In this document: piece after piece, positions 1-9,354 of the stretch | How the letters are laid out: each line of letters starts with the position of its first letter | How positions within the stretch are numbered: position 1 is the stretch's first letter | Assembly: GCA_017538895.1 (NCBI GenBank) | Contig: JAFYHY010000029.1 | Coordinates: 1 to 64,000, forward strand | Source of the DNA: Aeriscardovia sp. | GTDB taxonomy: Bacteria; Actinomycetota; Actinomycetes; Actinomycetales; Bifidobacteriaceae | Direction: 5' to 3' | DNA: 64,000 nucleotides | Notes under the pieces: generated by a model | The model's database searches: none | What the model was told of the DNA's origin: nothing | Seen by the model: only the letters and a program-made list of their open reading frames with translations | Translations under genes and position numbers: made by a program

Positions 1-370
1 CAGACGGCAACCCCTCAAGAGCAGCCTTCAAATCCCCCGTTGCTTTAAACGGAACAACAATCTGTTCACCATCCGATACCCTCGCATCTTTATTAAAATG
101 AAACGTTACCTTCACCGTAGCATTAGGAGGAACAACACCCATATACGTACTATCACCAAAGGAAGTATTAGTAAGTGAATTGGTCACTGAATCAATCGTG
201 ACACTACCAAGAGTTCCAATGTTAACTATTGTAGATATGGTAGTTAATCCAAGATGATTATCTTCTACATGATGTGCAGGCACTGTCACAGCAAAAGCTG
301 TTCCAGTACCAATAAACATCGCAACACCAGCGGCAATAGCTATCGGCGTTTTCCATTTCTTCTTTTGCAT
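1..370 (-). CDS. Secreted or surface protein, N-terminal part only
   Basis: The reading frame is open from an ATG at 370 to the window edge, giving about 123 residues. The N-terminus has a lysine-rich start (MQKKKWK), a hydrophobic stretch and an AFA-type signal peptidase site near residue 27, so export is likely. An AGGA-type ribosome binding site precedes the ATG. The mature part is rich in Thr, Val, Ser and Asn with beta-strand-like alternation, as in Ig-like or surface-anchored proteins. I do not recognise a family. A class E sortase is encoded in this window, but the C-terminus that would show a sorting signal is outside it. Confidence 0.7.
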   Translation of the reverse strand, partial: MQKKKWKTPIAIAAGVAMFIGTGTAFAVTVPAHHVEDNHLGLTTISTIVNIGTLGSVTIDSVTNSLTNTSFGDSTYMGVVPPNATVKVTFHFNKDARVSDGEQIVVPFKATGDLKAALEGLPS

Positions 371-867
371 AGTACAGATTCCTATATCCTCTATTTTTCG
401 GAATTCTCAGCATTCTCACAGATTTTTAGAATTTTTACTGAAATCTAAGTATATACTCAATGTATAACAAAAGTTTCATATTTTTCTAGTGTCAAATACT
501 AAATATATAGTAAAAAGATCCTCATTATAAATTCATCTGAATGAAATATTTCTACATATCTATTGGTAGCGATGGACGTTCATTATGAACAATCATCTAT
601 CAAATTTTGCCTCTTATGATATGAATAAGGCTGCCGATAATAGTGGTGCATATGATCGGCAGCCTTATGAGAAGGAGAAGGAAGCAATATATAAAATACG
701 TTTGAGTACCGCTCTCAAACAAAAACATGCTTACTGATTTTTTCTTCAATCAGTGATTTTTAGTATACAAACTGATCTTGCATATAAAACGAAGAGTTTC
801 TTTAAATATTCTGGATATTTTGTAGTAATTATGTAATTACAATCCGGATAGTAGCTGACAAAATAAA
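371..867. other. Intergenic region with inverted repeats, no gene seen
   Basis: No convincing coding frame is visible. It should contain the promoter of the secreted-protein gene (leftward) and the 3' untranslated region of the first MFS gene. The strongest structure is the 14-bp inverted repeat at 625-668. A short hairpin, ACTGAT/ATCAGT at about 733-754, is followed by a T-run on the plus strand. The rest is AT-rich without a recognisable motif. Confidence 0.6.
625..668. repeat. 14-bp inverted repeat, possible terminator
   Basis: Perfect arms at 625-638 and 655-668 (core AAGGCTGCCGAT) flank a 16-nt loop. There is no clear T-run on either side, so it may be a terminator for the leftward MFS gene or another structured element. 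It lies between a gene reading leftward and the end of the MFS array. Confidence 0.5.
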
Positions 868-2283
868 TCACTTTTCCATATTATTCTCCCCTACCGTTAC
901 ATCATGAATATGACGATGTAAGATCACCATTAAGACAAAAGCCGCAACAGAAACTGCCGCCATAATCAAAAACACATTCGACGTTAAAAACGCAGCGGCT
1001 TGCGCCTGACGTGGTAACAAGCCGCTATACACCATACCATGTTCTCCTAACGCTGGTACAAGCATCAACGCAGAATAAACCGCCATACCAATTGCACTAG
1101 TCGTGTTCAATGTTAATTCGCATAACCCCAAACCTCGACCACGTTCAGAGACAGGTAATGTTGACGTCGCTATATCATATAACGGCGAATATGCTGCAAT
1201 CGACCCAAAGTTATATAAACAAGCCCACACCGTCAGCAACATAAAACTCGTATGCACACATACAGCAGATAATATGAAACCAATTATCATCGCAGCAGCC
1301 GACCACATAATCACTGTCCACCGGCCAAACCGATTTACTAAACGACCCGATACAGCTCCCATCACTGCAGTCAAAATATATACGACAGCCAAATAGAAAG
1401 AAATCGTTAGCAAGCTTAATCCATATATCTTCTCACCAATCACCCGGTAAATCGGAATCGTCGCATAACTAAAGAAATTAAACACAGTGATGATGAGAAC
1501 AACACCCATATAAGAACGGTTATGAAGAAAAGCACGGCTAAAGAATGGGCGCTCAGCATGATGAATATGCCAGAGGAATAAAATAGCACATACGATAATC
1601 GTAATTACCCACCACCAATTTGGGTAATCAAAGAAAACCGTAATACATCCTGTCATAATAGCAAAAACAAACATTCCCCAATAATCCACCTCATGCAAAC
1701 GGCCTCTAGCATGAGGAAGACGCATCACAAAAGGAAAACATACTAACGCACATAATGGGATTGCAAATAAATAATGCCAAGGAACACGAGTAATTAAGCC
1801 ACCAGCAAGTACCCCGAACACGCAAGCAGCACTGTATACTGCACCAAACAAACCAATAGCTATAGCTTTACTACGTGCCAATAAATATTTCACTGATAAA
1901 ACTAAATACACACTACCGGCAGCCTGAGCACCCGCTACCTGCAATAAACGAGCCACGAGAATACACCAAAATGAATGGTATCCAATTACACCAAGAATAG
2001 ACCCAACACCTAAACAGCATAAACCAATGACCGTCATACGACGCGGTGACATAAAATCACATAATGCATCATATAGAAGACTTAAAACAGCAAGAAGCAC
2101 ACTTGGAATTGTGCTTAATAAAGCAGCACCTGCGTGAAATCCTAACGAGTTTCCGATTGATTGGTACACCAAATTAAAAGCTTCCAACATAATGTTGCCT
2201 AATAAATAGATAACCAGAAGAGCAGGTAATGCTTTCTGAAGAGAAGCACAAGTACGGTCATCAGCGATACTACGATCAATCAT
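868..2283 (-). CDS. MFS permease (DHA2-like), array copy 1
   Basis: A 471-residue integral membrane protein of the major facilitator superfamily with about 12-14 predicted hydrophobic segments. Family marks are a loop after TM2 reading DALCDFMSPRR (motif A position), an R-LLQVAGAQAAG helix and a GVLAGG motif C-like helix, which resemble the DHA2 drug:proton antiporters. The substrate cannot be read from the sequence. It is the most divergent and last of five same-strand paralogues (868-8934). An AAGGA ribosome binding site lies about 12 nt before the ATG. A 46-bp perfect palindrome separates it from copy 2, so it may be transcribed partly independently. The tail ends in a short basic and acidic cytoplasmic segment. 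Confidence 0.85.
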   Translation of the reverse strand: MIDRSIADDRTCASLQKALPALLVIYLLGNIMLEAFNLVYQSIGNSLGFHAGAALLSTIPSVLLAVLSLLYDALCDFMSPRRMTVIGLCCLGVGSILGVIGYHSFWCILVARLLQVAGAQAAGSVYLVLSVKYLLARSKAIAIGLFGAVYSAACVFGVLAGGLITRVPWHYLFAIPLCALVCFPFVMRLPHARGRLHEVDYWGMFVFAIMTGCITVFFDYPNWWWVITIIVCAILFLWHIHHAERPFFSRAFLHNRSYMGVVLIITVFNFFSYATIPIYRVIGEKIYGLSLLTISFYLAVVYILTAVMGAVSGRLVNRFGRWTVIMWSAAAMIIGFILSAVCVHTSFMLLTVWACLYNFGSIAAYSPLYDIATSTLPVSERGRGLGLCELTLNTTSAIGMAVYSALMLVPALGEHGMVYSGLLPRQAQAAAFLTSNVFLIMAAVSVAAFVLMVILHRHIHDVTVGENNMEK

Positions 2284-2373
2284 GAGTATCTGAATCCTTT
2301 CATTCGTGGTCAGCTTTTATTGTATGAAGAATACAAAAATTCCTACCATAATATGCACAGCCTGTATCTCTTC

Positions 2374-2419
2374 TGAATGCACAAAGCCGAGAGACATGTC
2401 TCTCGGCTTTGTGCATTCA
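2374..2419. repeat. 46-bp perfect palindrome between MFS genes
   Basis: Positions 2374-2396 are the exact reverse complement of 2397-2419, with no spacer; the core is CCGAGAGACATGTCTCTCGG. It lies 53 bp after the stop of MFS copy 2 and about 90 bp before the start of copy 1. A hairpin would need to open a few central bases. No T-run follows on the minus strand, so it is either an unusual terminator or a processing or protein-binding site. Confidence 0.8.
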
Positions 2420-2472
2420 CTATACAGAATAACTGATATCCAGAATGATAGATTAAGATGATGTCATTTTAC

Positions 2473-3906
2473 CTATTGTGTTTTCTTTTCTGTTGCTGTA
2501 ATTAAACGACGAGAAGCAATGATAATAATAACAGTCACCAAACCCACAGCTGCCATGATCCAGAACATGTTAGAAGTAGAAATGGCCGATGATCCAGTTA
2601 CACCGAATAATCCACGAAGTCCGAAATGAGGGTTATCAATAATCGCACTATAAACAGCAATACCAATTGCTGGAGCAGTATTAACAGTTAAATCACAAAT
2701 ACCAATACTACGACCACCCTCTGCTTGCTGAACTGCTGCAGAAGCACCGTCATAAATTGGCGTATAAATAGCTGTCCAACCACCAACAATCAAGATATTC
2801 AGAATAGTAAGGAACCAGAAGCTAGATTGAATAAACAAAGCAGAGAAAATAAAGCCGATTACAATAGCACTCTCTGAAATCAGAATTGTCTTCCAGCGAC
2901 CAAGCTTGTTCACAATTGGTCCAGAAACAATACCAATAATCATAGCAATTATATTTACTAAAGTTAAGCAATCAGATACTTGTTGTAAGGACATGTGGAA
3001 GATACCTTCACCAATAACCTGATAAATTGGTGTAGCGGCATATTCAAAGAAGAAGCCGATGCAAAGAATCAAAATGAATACCATGTAAGACTTGTTCTTT
3101 AAGAAAGCAACAGTAATAAATGGATTGCTTCCATGAATGATATAGAACGTAAATACAATCACGAGAGCAGCAAAAACAATAATGAGCCACCAGAAGTTCA
3201 TAAAGGAGAAGTACACTGCAACACAGGCTGCAATCAAAGCGAAGACAAAGATACCGAAGATATCTACTTTCTCCCCTTTGCCAGACACATCTGGTGTATC
3301 ACGAATCAAGATTGGGAACACAATAATGGACAACGTAGGGATCAACAACAACCAACGCCATGGAATATTATTAATCCAACCGCCAGCAAATACGCCTAAT
3401 GCTGCTGCAAGATAGTATGCCGCATTAAACAAACCAAGATAAATAGCTTTTTCCTTTGCAGTCAGGTATTTTACTGTCATAACAAGGAAAACACTACCAG
3501 CGACTTGTGCTCCAGCAACCTGAATAGCTCGAACAATGAGCACTACCCAGAAGGATAAGGAGAAACAAAAACCAACCACACTAGATATAATCAGTGCTCC
3601 AACACCCCACAGAACCATACGCTTTGGTGAAATAAAATCACATAATGTTTCATACATCATGCACACCACAGCAAGAATAATTCCCGGTAATGTACTTAAT
3701 AATGAAGCTGATCCTGCTGAAACATGCAATGCAGTTCCAATATTCGAATACACTAGATTAAAGCACTGAATCATGAGTGTGCCTAAAACAAAGACAAATA
3801 AAAGCCCAGGAAGGGATTTCTTTGTTTTCGCACGCTCCTCTTCAAAATCAGACACTCCTAATACAGTTTTTTTACGTCGGTTTTCTGCAGACGACATAGA
3901 CGACAT
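2473..3906 (-). CDS. MFS permease (DHA2-like), array copy 2
   Basis: A 477-residue MFS permease, closest within the array to copy 5 (7534-8934); both share KTKKSLP near the N-terminus and the MIQCFNLVY helix. It carries the array's signature loop (CDFISPKR), the VAGAQVAGSVFLVM helix and GVFAGG motif C. AAGGA lies 8 nt before the ATG at 3906. Only 33 bp separate it from the upstream copy 3, so the two are probably cotranscribed. The transported compound is unknown; export of amphipathic or toxic compounds is a family-based guess. Confidence 0.85.
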   Translation of the reverse strand: MSSMSSAENRRKKTVLGVSDFEEERAKTKKSLPGLLFVFVLGTLMIQCFNLVYSNIGTALHVSAGSASLLSTLPGIILAVVCMMYETLCDFISPKRMVLWGVGALIISSVVGFCFSLSFWVVLIVRAIQVAGAQVAGSVFLVMTVKYLTAKEKAIYLGLFNAAYYLAAALGVFAGGWINNIPWRWLLLIPTLSIIVFPILIRDTPDVSGKGEKVDIFGIFVFALIAACVAVYFSFMNFWWLIIVFAALVIVFTFYIIHGSNPFITVAFLKNKSYMVFILILCIGFFFEYAATPIYQVIGEGIFHMSLQQVSDCLTLVNIIAMIIGIVSGPIVNKLGRWKTILISESAIVIGFIFSALFIQSSFWFLTILNILIVGGWTAIYTPIYDGASAAVQQAEGGRSIGICDLTVNTAPAIGIAVYSAIIDNPHFGLRGLFGVTGSSAISTSNMFWIMAAVGLVTVIIIIASRRLITATEKKTQ

Positions 3907-3939
3907 ATTTTATTCCTTAATGACTACTAAATAACTAAA

Positions 3940-5526
3940 TCAGATATTTGAATCAGCAAGCTGACGAATCATACGAGCCTCAGCACGCTTAATTGGCTTA
4001 CGCAACAAGACAACAATAATCAAAGCCAACACAGCAGTCATACACATAATCCAGAACATATTAGAGGTACGTGTCGCATTAACACCCTCAATATGAATAC
4101 CCAACCACGCATGATCCTTCAACTCATGACGATCCATTAAGAAACTGTAGGCTGCAATACCAATTGATGGCGCAGTATTCATCATGACATGCGCAACACC
4201 AATACCACGACCACGTTCAGAAACCTGTAATGCGTCAGCCGTTAAATCATAAATTGGTGTATAGATTAATGTTAAACCAGCTTCATATACAATAGCAAAA
4301 ATGCTGAGAAGAATGAATGATGTTTTCAAGAACAGTGCCGATAAAGCGAAACCAATAACCATCAAAGCAGCAGAAATCAGAATAGTGTTATAACGGCCAA
4401 TACGAGTCATCAGTGGTCCAGAAACAAAGGACAAGATCATGCAAGCAATATAAATGATCATAAGGTAGATACTAATCTCCTGCAAATCCATATGATACAC
4501 ATGCTTACCAATCACTTTATAAATCGGAATAGCACCATACTGGAAGAAGAAGCCAACAAACAAAGTCACCATAATACCCATGAAAGCACCATTGTGCATA
4601 AATTCACGAGAGAGAAATGGATTCTTACCAAAGTGGACATAGAATCCAAAAACCACCATCAAGACTGCAAAAGCAACGAGAAGCCACCAGTAGGCATATG
4701 TGAAGTAAATAGTAATTGCAGCTGCTGCAGCAACGAAAACAGTGATACCAAAGGTATCAAAACTATCATGCTGACCCTTCAAACGAGGAACATCATGAGC
4801 AATAATTGGTAATAAAAGAATAGATAATGCTGGAATTAATAGCAACCATTTCCAAGGAATAAAGGAAATCGTTCCACCAAACAACATGCCTAATGCAACA
4901 GAAATATAGTATACAGCATTATTAACACCGATATATAATGCCTTTTCCTTTGGTGATAAATATTTCACCATAATGACAAGGACAACAGATGCATGAACCG
5001 CAAGAGTCTGCAAAATACGTGCGATCAAAACACACCAGAAATTACCAGAGCATACAAAACCGAAAATAGAAGACGCTGTTAGTAAACAAACACCCCAAAT
5101 GATGATAGTACGAGGAGAAATATAATCACACAGGGTATCATACAACATACAAATTGCAGCAAGTGCAACACCTGGAATGGAAACAAGCAGTGATGAAGTT
5201 GACGCAGAGACATGTAAAGATGCTCCAACATTTTGGTAGACCAGGTTAAAGGATTGGAAGACAACGTGACCAAGAATGGTCAATAAAAAAAGCGCCGGCA
5301 AAGCAATCTTTACTTTGCGGCGCTGTTGTAGAAAGGCTTGTTTAGCGGATTCGGATATAGCATTTTTGATGTTACCGTTATTATCGATCATGGCCTCAGC
5401 AGCAAGATCGGCATCATGGGAGATGACATCGACCTCTGATCTGATTTCAGGAGCAAGATTAACGGAATCTCGCTCTATAGTAGACAAACTGATAGCGGTG
5501 TCATGTCGAGTGTCTGATGACGACAT
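3940..5526 (-). CDS. MFS permease (DHA2-like), array copy 3
   Basis: A 528-residue MFS permease with a long hydrophilic N-terminus of about 75 residues (Asp/Ser-rich, then KQAFLQQRRKVK) before the first membrane segment. GGAGG lies 6 nt before the ATG. It is a near-twin of copy 4 (5765-7330): long blocks of the two genes are identical or nearly so at the DNA level at a constant 1,828-bp offset, while the N- and C-terminal ends differ. The signature loop reads CDYISPRTI. Function is inferred only at family level (proton-coupled export). The duplication suggests recent amplification or gene conversion. Confidence 0.85.
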   Translation of the reverse strand: MSSSDTRHDTAISLSTIERDSVNLAPEIRSEVDVISHDADLAAEAMIDNNGNIKNAISESAKQAFLQQRRKVKIALPALFLLTILGHVVFQSFNLVYQNVGASLHVSASTSSLLVSIPGVALAAICMLYDTLCDYISPRTIIIWGVCLLTASSIFGFVCSGNFWCVLIARILQTLAVHASVVLVIMVKYLSPKEKALYIGVNNAVYYISVALGMLFGGTISFIPWKWLLLIPALSILLLPIIAHDVPRLKGQHDSFDTFGITVFVAAAAAITIYFTYAYWWLLVAFAVLMVVFGFYVHFGKNPFLSREFMHNGAFMGIMVTLFVGFFFQYGAIPIYKVIGKHVYHMDLQEISIYLMIIYIACMILSFVSGPLMTRIGRYNTILISAALMVIGFALSALFLKTSFILLSIFAIVYEAGLTLIYTPIYDLTADALQVSERGRGIGVAHVMMNTAPSIGIAAYSFLMDRHELKDHAWLGIHIEGVNATRTSNMFWIMCMTAVLALIIVVLLRKPIKRAEARMIRQLADSNI

Positions 5527-5687
5527 AGAGGACCTCCAGAAAAAAATAACAAGACGCCCCCAGATACAATTAAAAGGAAAATAAATAAGGACGTTTATTT
5601 ATACTAGATGGTAATCTGTACAACTAATGAAATTCTCAGTTTTTGTGTGTTGCATTGCTGGTAATACCTCTGCGAAAGAAAAGAGAT

Positions 5688-5732
5688 ATGAATGGGTGAT
5701 CTTTTTCACCCATTCATGATGAAAAGATCACC
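5688..5732. terminator. Two overlapping, mutually exclusive hairpins
   Basis: Arms 5688-5699/5706-5717 (ATGAATGGGTGA) form one stem. Arms 5695-5705/5722-5732 (GGTGATCTTTT) form a second that shares bases with the first. The element lies between MFS copy 4 (upstream on the minus strand) and copy 3. It could be a terminator, or an attenuator that lets the upstream and downstream halves of the array be expressed at different levels. Confidence 0.55.
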
Positions 5733-5764
5733 TACTGCAAACAATATTCGTTATATAGTATGTT

Positions 5765-7330
5765 TTACTTTTGTACAAAGGTTACAATTTTTGCAAGGCT
5801 TTTTTCTTCAGCCCATTTGATTGGGCGACGTAAAATAAGAACAATGATCAAGGCTAAAACAGCTGAGATAAACATAACCCAGAAAATGTTTGAGGTACAG
5901 ATAGCATCCTTACTGTGAATATCAAGGCCGAGCCATGCATGATGATCCATCGATGGTAAAACTCGCATAAAACTGTAGGCTGCAATACCAATTGATGGCG
6001 CAGTATTCATCACAATATTGGCAATGCCAATGCCACGACCACGTTGTTCAAGCGGAAGCGCATCAGACGCGAGATCCATGATTGGCGTGTAAATGAAAGC
6101 CATGCCAGCTTCGTAAACAATTGCAAAAATCGTGAGAATCACGAATGATGATTGTAAGTACACTGCTGATAAAGCGAAACCAATAACCATCAAGATAACG
6201 GACAGAACTATCATATTATAGCGTCCTATATGGTTCATCAGTGGTCCAGAAACAAAGGACAAGATCATGCAAGCAATATAAATGATCATAAGGTAGATAC
6301 TAATCTCCTGCAAATCCATATGATACACATGCTTACCAATCACTTTATAAATCGGAATAGCGGCATATTCAAAGAAGAAGCCAACAAACAAAGTCACCAT
6401 AATACCCATGAAAGCACCATTGTGCATAAATTCACGAGATAAGAATGGTTTTTTTCCAAAGCGAACGTAGAAGGAAAAAATAATCATAGAAACCGCGAAA
6501 ACAAGAAGTAGCCACCAATTTGGGAAGGTGAAATAGATCGTTAATGCAGTAGCACCAGCAACGAAAACAGTGATACCAAAGGTATCAAAACTATCATGCT
6601 GACCCTTCAAACGAGGAACACCTCGCATTAGGATTGGAAGAAGAAAGACAGATAATGCTGGAATTAATAGCAACCATTTCCAAGGAATAAAGGAAATCGT
6701 TCCACCAAACAACATGCCTAATGCAACAGAAATATAGTAAATAGCATTATTAACGCCAATATAAATAGACTTCTCTTTTGGTGATAAATATTTCACCATA
6801 ATGACAAGGACAACAGATGCATGAACCGCAAGAGTCTGCAAAATACGTGCGATCAAAACACACCAGAAATTACCAGAGCATACAAAACCGAAAATAGAAG
6901 ACGCTGTCAGTAAACAAACACCCCAAATGATGATAGTACGAGGAGAAATATAATCACACAGGGTATCATACAACATACAAATTGCAGCAATCGCTACACC
7001 TGGTAAAGAAACTAACAGAGAAGACGCTGCTGACATATGAAGGGCGTCACCAACATTTTGGTAGACCAGGTTAAAGGACTGGAAGACAACGTGACCAAGA
7101 ATAGTCAATAAAAAAAGCGCCGGCAAAGTTACCTTAACCTTACGGCGCTGCTTCATAAATTCTTCTTTGCTAGTACGATTAGCCCATGATGCATCTATAG
7201 AATCAGCATCGTGTGTAACAACACTCACATCAGAAATAATCTTAGTCGCGATTTGTTCGGATGATTTAAGTGAATCTGTGTCTGAAGAACTACAGTCAAA
7301 TGATTGTGGCTGTTGGTTATCTTCTGGCAT
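5765..7330 (-). CDS. MFS permease (DHA2-like), array copy 4
   Basis: A 521-residue MFS permease, near-identical in its central part to copy 3. I place the start at the ATG at 7330 because AGAGGTG lies about 7 nt upstream; a GTG at 7339 is inside that ribosome binding site. The N-terminus is a Ser/Asp-rich cytoplasmic tail (about 70 residues), followed by KQRRKVKVTLPALFL and the membrane domain with CDYISPRTI. Differences from copy 3 concentrate in the N-terminal tail, in the middle around residue 270 and in the last third. The substrate is unknown. Confidence 0.85.
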   Translation of the reverse strand: MPEDNQQPQSFDCSSSDTDSLKSSEQIATKIISDVSVVTHDADSIDASWANRTSKEEFMKQRRKVKVTLPALFLLTILGHVVFQSFNLVYQNVGDALHMSAASSLLVSLPGVAIAAICMLYDTLCDYISPRTIIIWGVCLLTASSIFGFVCSGNFWCVLIARILQTLAVHASVVLVIMVKYLSPKEKSIYIGVNNAIYYISVALGMLFGGTISFIPWKWLLLIPALSVFLLPILMRGVPRLKGQHDSFDTFGITVFVAGATALTIYFTFPNWWLLLVFAVSMIIFSFYVRFGKKPFLSREFMHNGAFMGIMVTLFVGFFFEYAAIPIYKVIGKHVYHMDLQEISIYLMIIYIACMILSFVSGPLMNHIGRYNMIVLSVILMVIGFALSAVYLQSSFVILTIFAIVYEAGMAFIYTPIMDLASDALPLEQRGRGIGIANIVMNTAPSIGIAAYSFMRVLPSMDHHAWLGLDIHSKDAICTSNIFWVMFISAVLALIIVLILRRPIKWAEEKSLAKIVTFVQK

Positions 7331-7533
7331 AAAGAACACCTCTTTCAGGTCAGCAGCGGTGGTGTGAATCTCTAATCACCATAGGAAGGAAAAGAGCAAA
7401 AGAAACGCAGATAAATTGAGAAAAATTTACCATGCGCTTCTTTATTTATTATGATTGCATTTTTCTGTTATTGTTTAGTTTTTTATTTTTTTACTTCGTA
7501 TTCTCTACAGTTTCCAAAGGAACCGCTGGTATA

Positions 7534-8934
7534 TCATTTTTTAACGATTGCTTTTCGAAAAATGAAAGTAAGAATTAAAGCAACAAGTGAGAAAGCGGCC
7601 ATAACCCAAAACATATTTGAAGACCCTATAGCGACGCCAGAGATCCCAAACAAACCATGCTTAAGGAATTGAGGATTAGCAAGGCACGCGTTGTACATCG
7701 CCATACCAATTGATGAGGTAACGTTTAACGTTAAATCACAAATACCGATAGCACGACCGTTTTCAGATTCTGGTACTGCTGCAGCTGCTGCATCATAAAT
7801 TGGTGTATATACTACTGTGATACCTGCCATAAAGATGCAGGCCATGACCGTTAGAAGCCAGAAACTGGCATGAATAAACAGTGCCGACGCAACAAATCCA
7901 ATTACCATAGCAATACCGGACCAAATCATTGTACCATATCGACCTAATTGATGGACAATTGGACCAGAGAAAATACCAACAATTGCAGACACTAAATTAA
8001 CTGCAGTTAAACACCACGACACAACAAGTAATGAGATATGATCATTATCACCAATGACCTGATAAATCGGTGTGGTCGCATAGTTGAACAGATAGAACAG
8101 GACAAGCAGAAGCCACACGCCCATGAAAGCACTGTTCTTCACAAGCTTTGATGTAATGAATGGGTTTTGACCTTTGGCAACATACGCAACAAAAATAACG
8201 CCAACAAGGACAATAGCAATAACAAGTTCCCAACTTGGATAAGAAAAAACAATCGCAATTAAGAGAGCGAAAATAGCAAAAATGATGATGCCGATAACAT
8301 CAATCTTTGAGCCCTTAATACTAATATCTGGCGTATCTCGAATGATCCATGGGACGACAAACAGAGAGAAAGTCGGAATGAGGAAGAGAAATTTCCAAGG
8401 AATATTAGTAATCCAACCGCCAGCGAAAACACCTAATGCTGCTGCTAAGTAGTACACAGCATTAAAGACACCAATATAAATGGCTTTTTCACGGTTAGTA
8501 AGATATTTCACCGTCATGACAAGGAAGACACTACCTGTTACTTGGCCGCCTGCAACTTGAATCATACGTGCAACAAGAACGAGCCAGAAGTTTGTTGCGG
8601 CGAAGAATCCAAGTAATGATCCAAGAACAAGTGCGCTCACACCCCACAAGGTCATTTTCTTTGGGGAAATGTAGTCACAGAGGGTGTCATAGAGCATGCA
8701 TACGACGCCGAGAATAATGCCAGGCACTGTACTCAATAGGGCTGAGGTATTGGCTGACATGTGCATGGATTCACCAATGTTAGCATACACTAAGTTAAAG
8801 CATTGAATCATCAATGTTGCTAATGTAAAAACAATTAATAATGCAGGAAGCGATTTTTTCGTTTTGAAACGATTCATCTCGAATTCTTGCGACGATGATG
8901 TTGATAAGACATCTTGATGTATCTCATCGTTCAT
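7534..8934 (-). CDS. MFS permease (DHA2-like), array copy 5 (first gene)
   Basis: A 466-residue MFS permease and the promoter-proximal member of the minus-strand array. AGAGGT lies about 9 nt before the ATG. It has a short N-terminal tail, then KTKKSLPALL, the CDYISPKK loop, VAGGQVTGSVFLVM and GVFAGG. It resembles copy 2 more than its neighbour copy 4, so similarity across the array runs A-B-B'-A'-C. The 194-bp gap to copy 4 is AT-rich with no obvious hairpin. The substrate is unknown. Confidence 0.85.
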   Translation of the reverse strand: MNDEIHQDVLSTSSSQEFEMNRFKTKKSLPALLIVFTLATLMIQCFNLVYANIGESMHMSANTSALLSTVPGIILGVVCMLYDTLCDYISPKKMTLWGVSALVLGSLLGFFAATNFWLVLVARMIQVAGGQVTGSVFLVMTVKYLTNREKAIYIGVFNAVYYLAAALGVFAGGWITNIPWKFLFLIPTFSLFVVPWIIRDTPDISIKGSKIDVIGIIIFAIFALLIAIVFSYPSWELVIAIVLVGVIFVAYVAKGQNPFITSKLVKNSAFMGVWLLLVLFYLFNYATTPIYQVIGDNDHISLLVVSWCLTAVNLVSAIVGIFSGPIVHQLGRYGTMIWSGIAMVIGFVASALFIHASFWLLTVMACIFMAGITVVYTPIYDAAAAAVPESENGRAIGICDLTLNVTSSIGMAMYNACLANPQFLKHGLFGISGVAIGSSNMFWVMAAFSLVALILTFIFRKAIVKK

Positions 8935-9354
8935 TTACTACTACCTCTTTGTAACAGCTTAACGACATTAACATTATCTTTTCCTTTACTGTCAGTCATG
9001 AAATGAGATGACTGACAAAATCCGTGATGACAATTTCACCTGGAGAATTCCAATGGTCTGTTGACGAAAGCCTGTTTTATCTCGGTTGCTGATGCTCGAC
9101 CATATATGTCTCGCATATATGAGGTGTCAGAAGAACACTTCTCCTCTGGCTTTGTTAATCGAGTTCTTATTTTGTTTAGTCATTTAACAAAATAGTTTAT
9201 TTTGCTTCATTACAAAACAATAAAACGCTTTTCTTTACTATTTACCCATCGATTTTTCACGGATATAGTACTCATTATATGAAAGACAACAAGGGGGGAG
9301 TCTCCAAGAAACTGGAGACTCCCCCCCTTGTTGTATGCGCTGAGTAAGAAAAAC
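8935..9354. other. Intergenic region upstream of the MFS array
   Basis: The stretch should hold the promoter of the five-gene MFS array and the terminator of the OPA permease (9286-9334). An inverted repeat TGTCAGTCAT/ATGACTGACA at 8990-9017 lies about 55 bp before the array's first start codon and lacks a T-tail, so it is a candidate operator. A second short palindrome, CATATATG-N5-CATATATG, lies near 9100-9120. A roughly 45-codon open frame on the minus strand here has no start signal and resembles nothing I know. Confidence 0.5.
9286..9334 (-). terminator. Strong hairpin terminator after the OPA permease
   Basis: A roughly 20-bp stem with a G6 run on one side and a C7 run on the other (one bulge) and a 6-nt loop lies just past the stop of the leftward permease gene. 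On the minus strand it is followed by a short T-rich stretch (TTGTCTTTC). Confidence 0.8.

Noticed and set aside
9020-9190. Small minus-strand open frame reading MRDIYGRAS
   Set aside because: No start signal, about 26-45 codons and no resemblance to a known family; probably chance.
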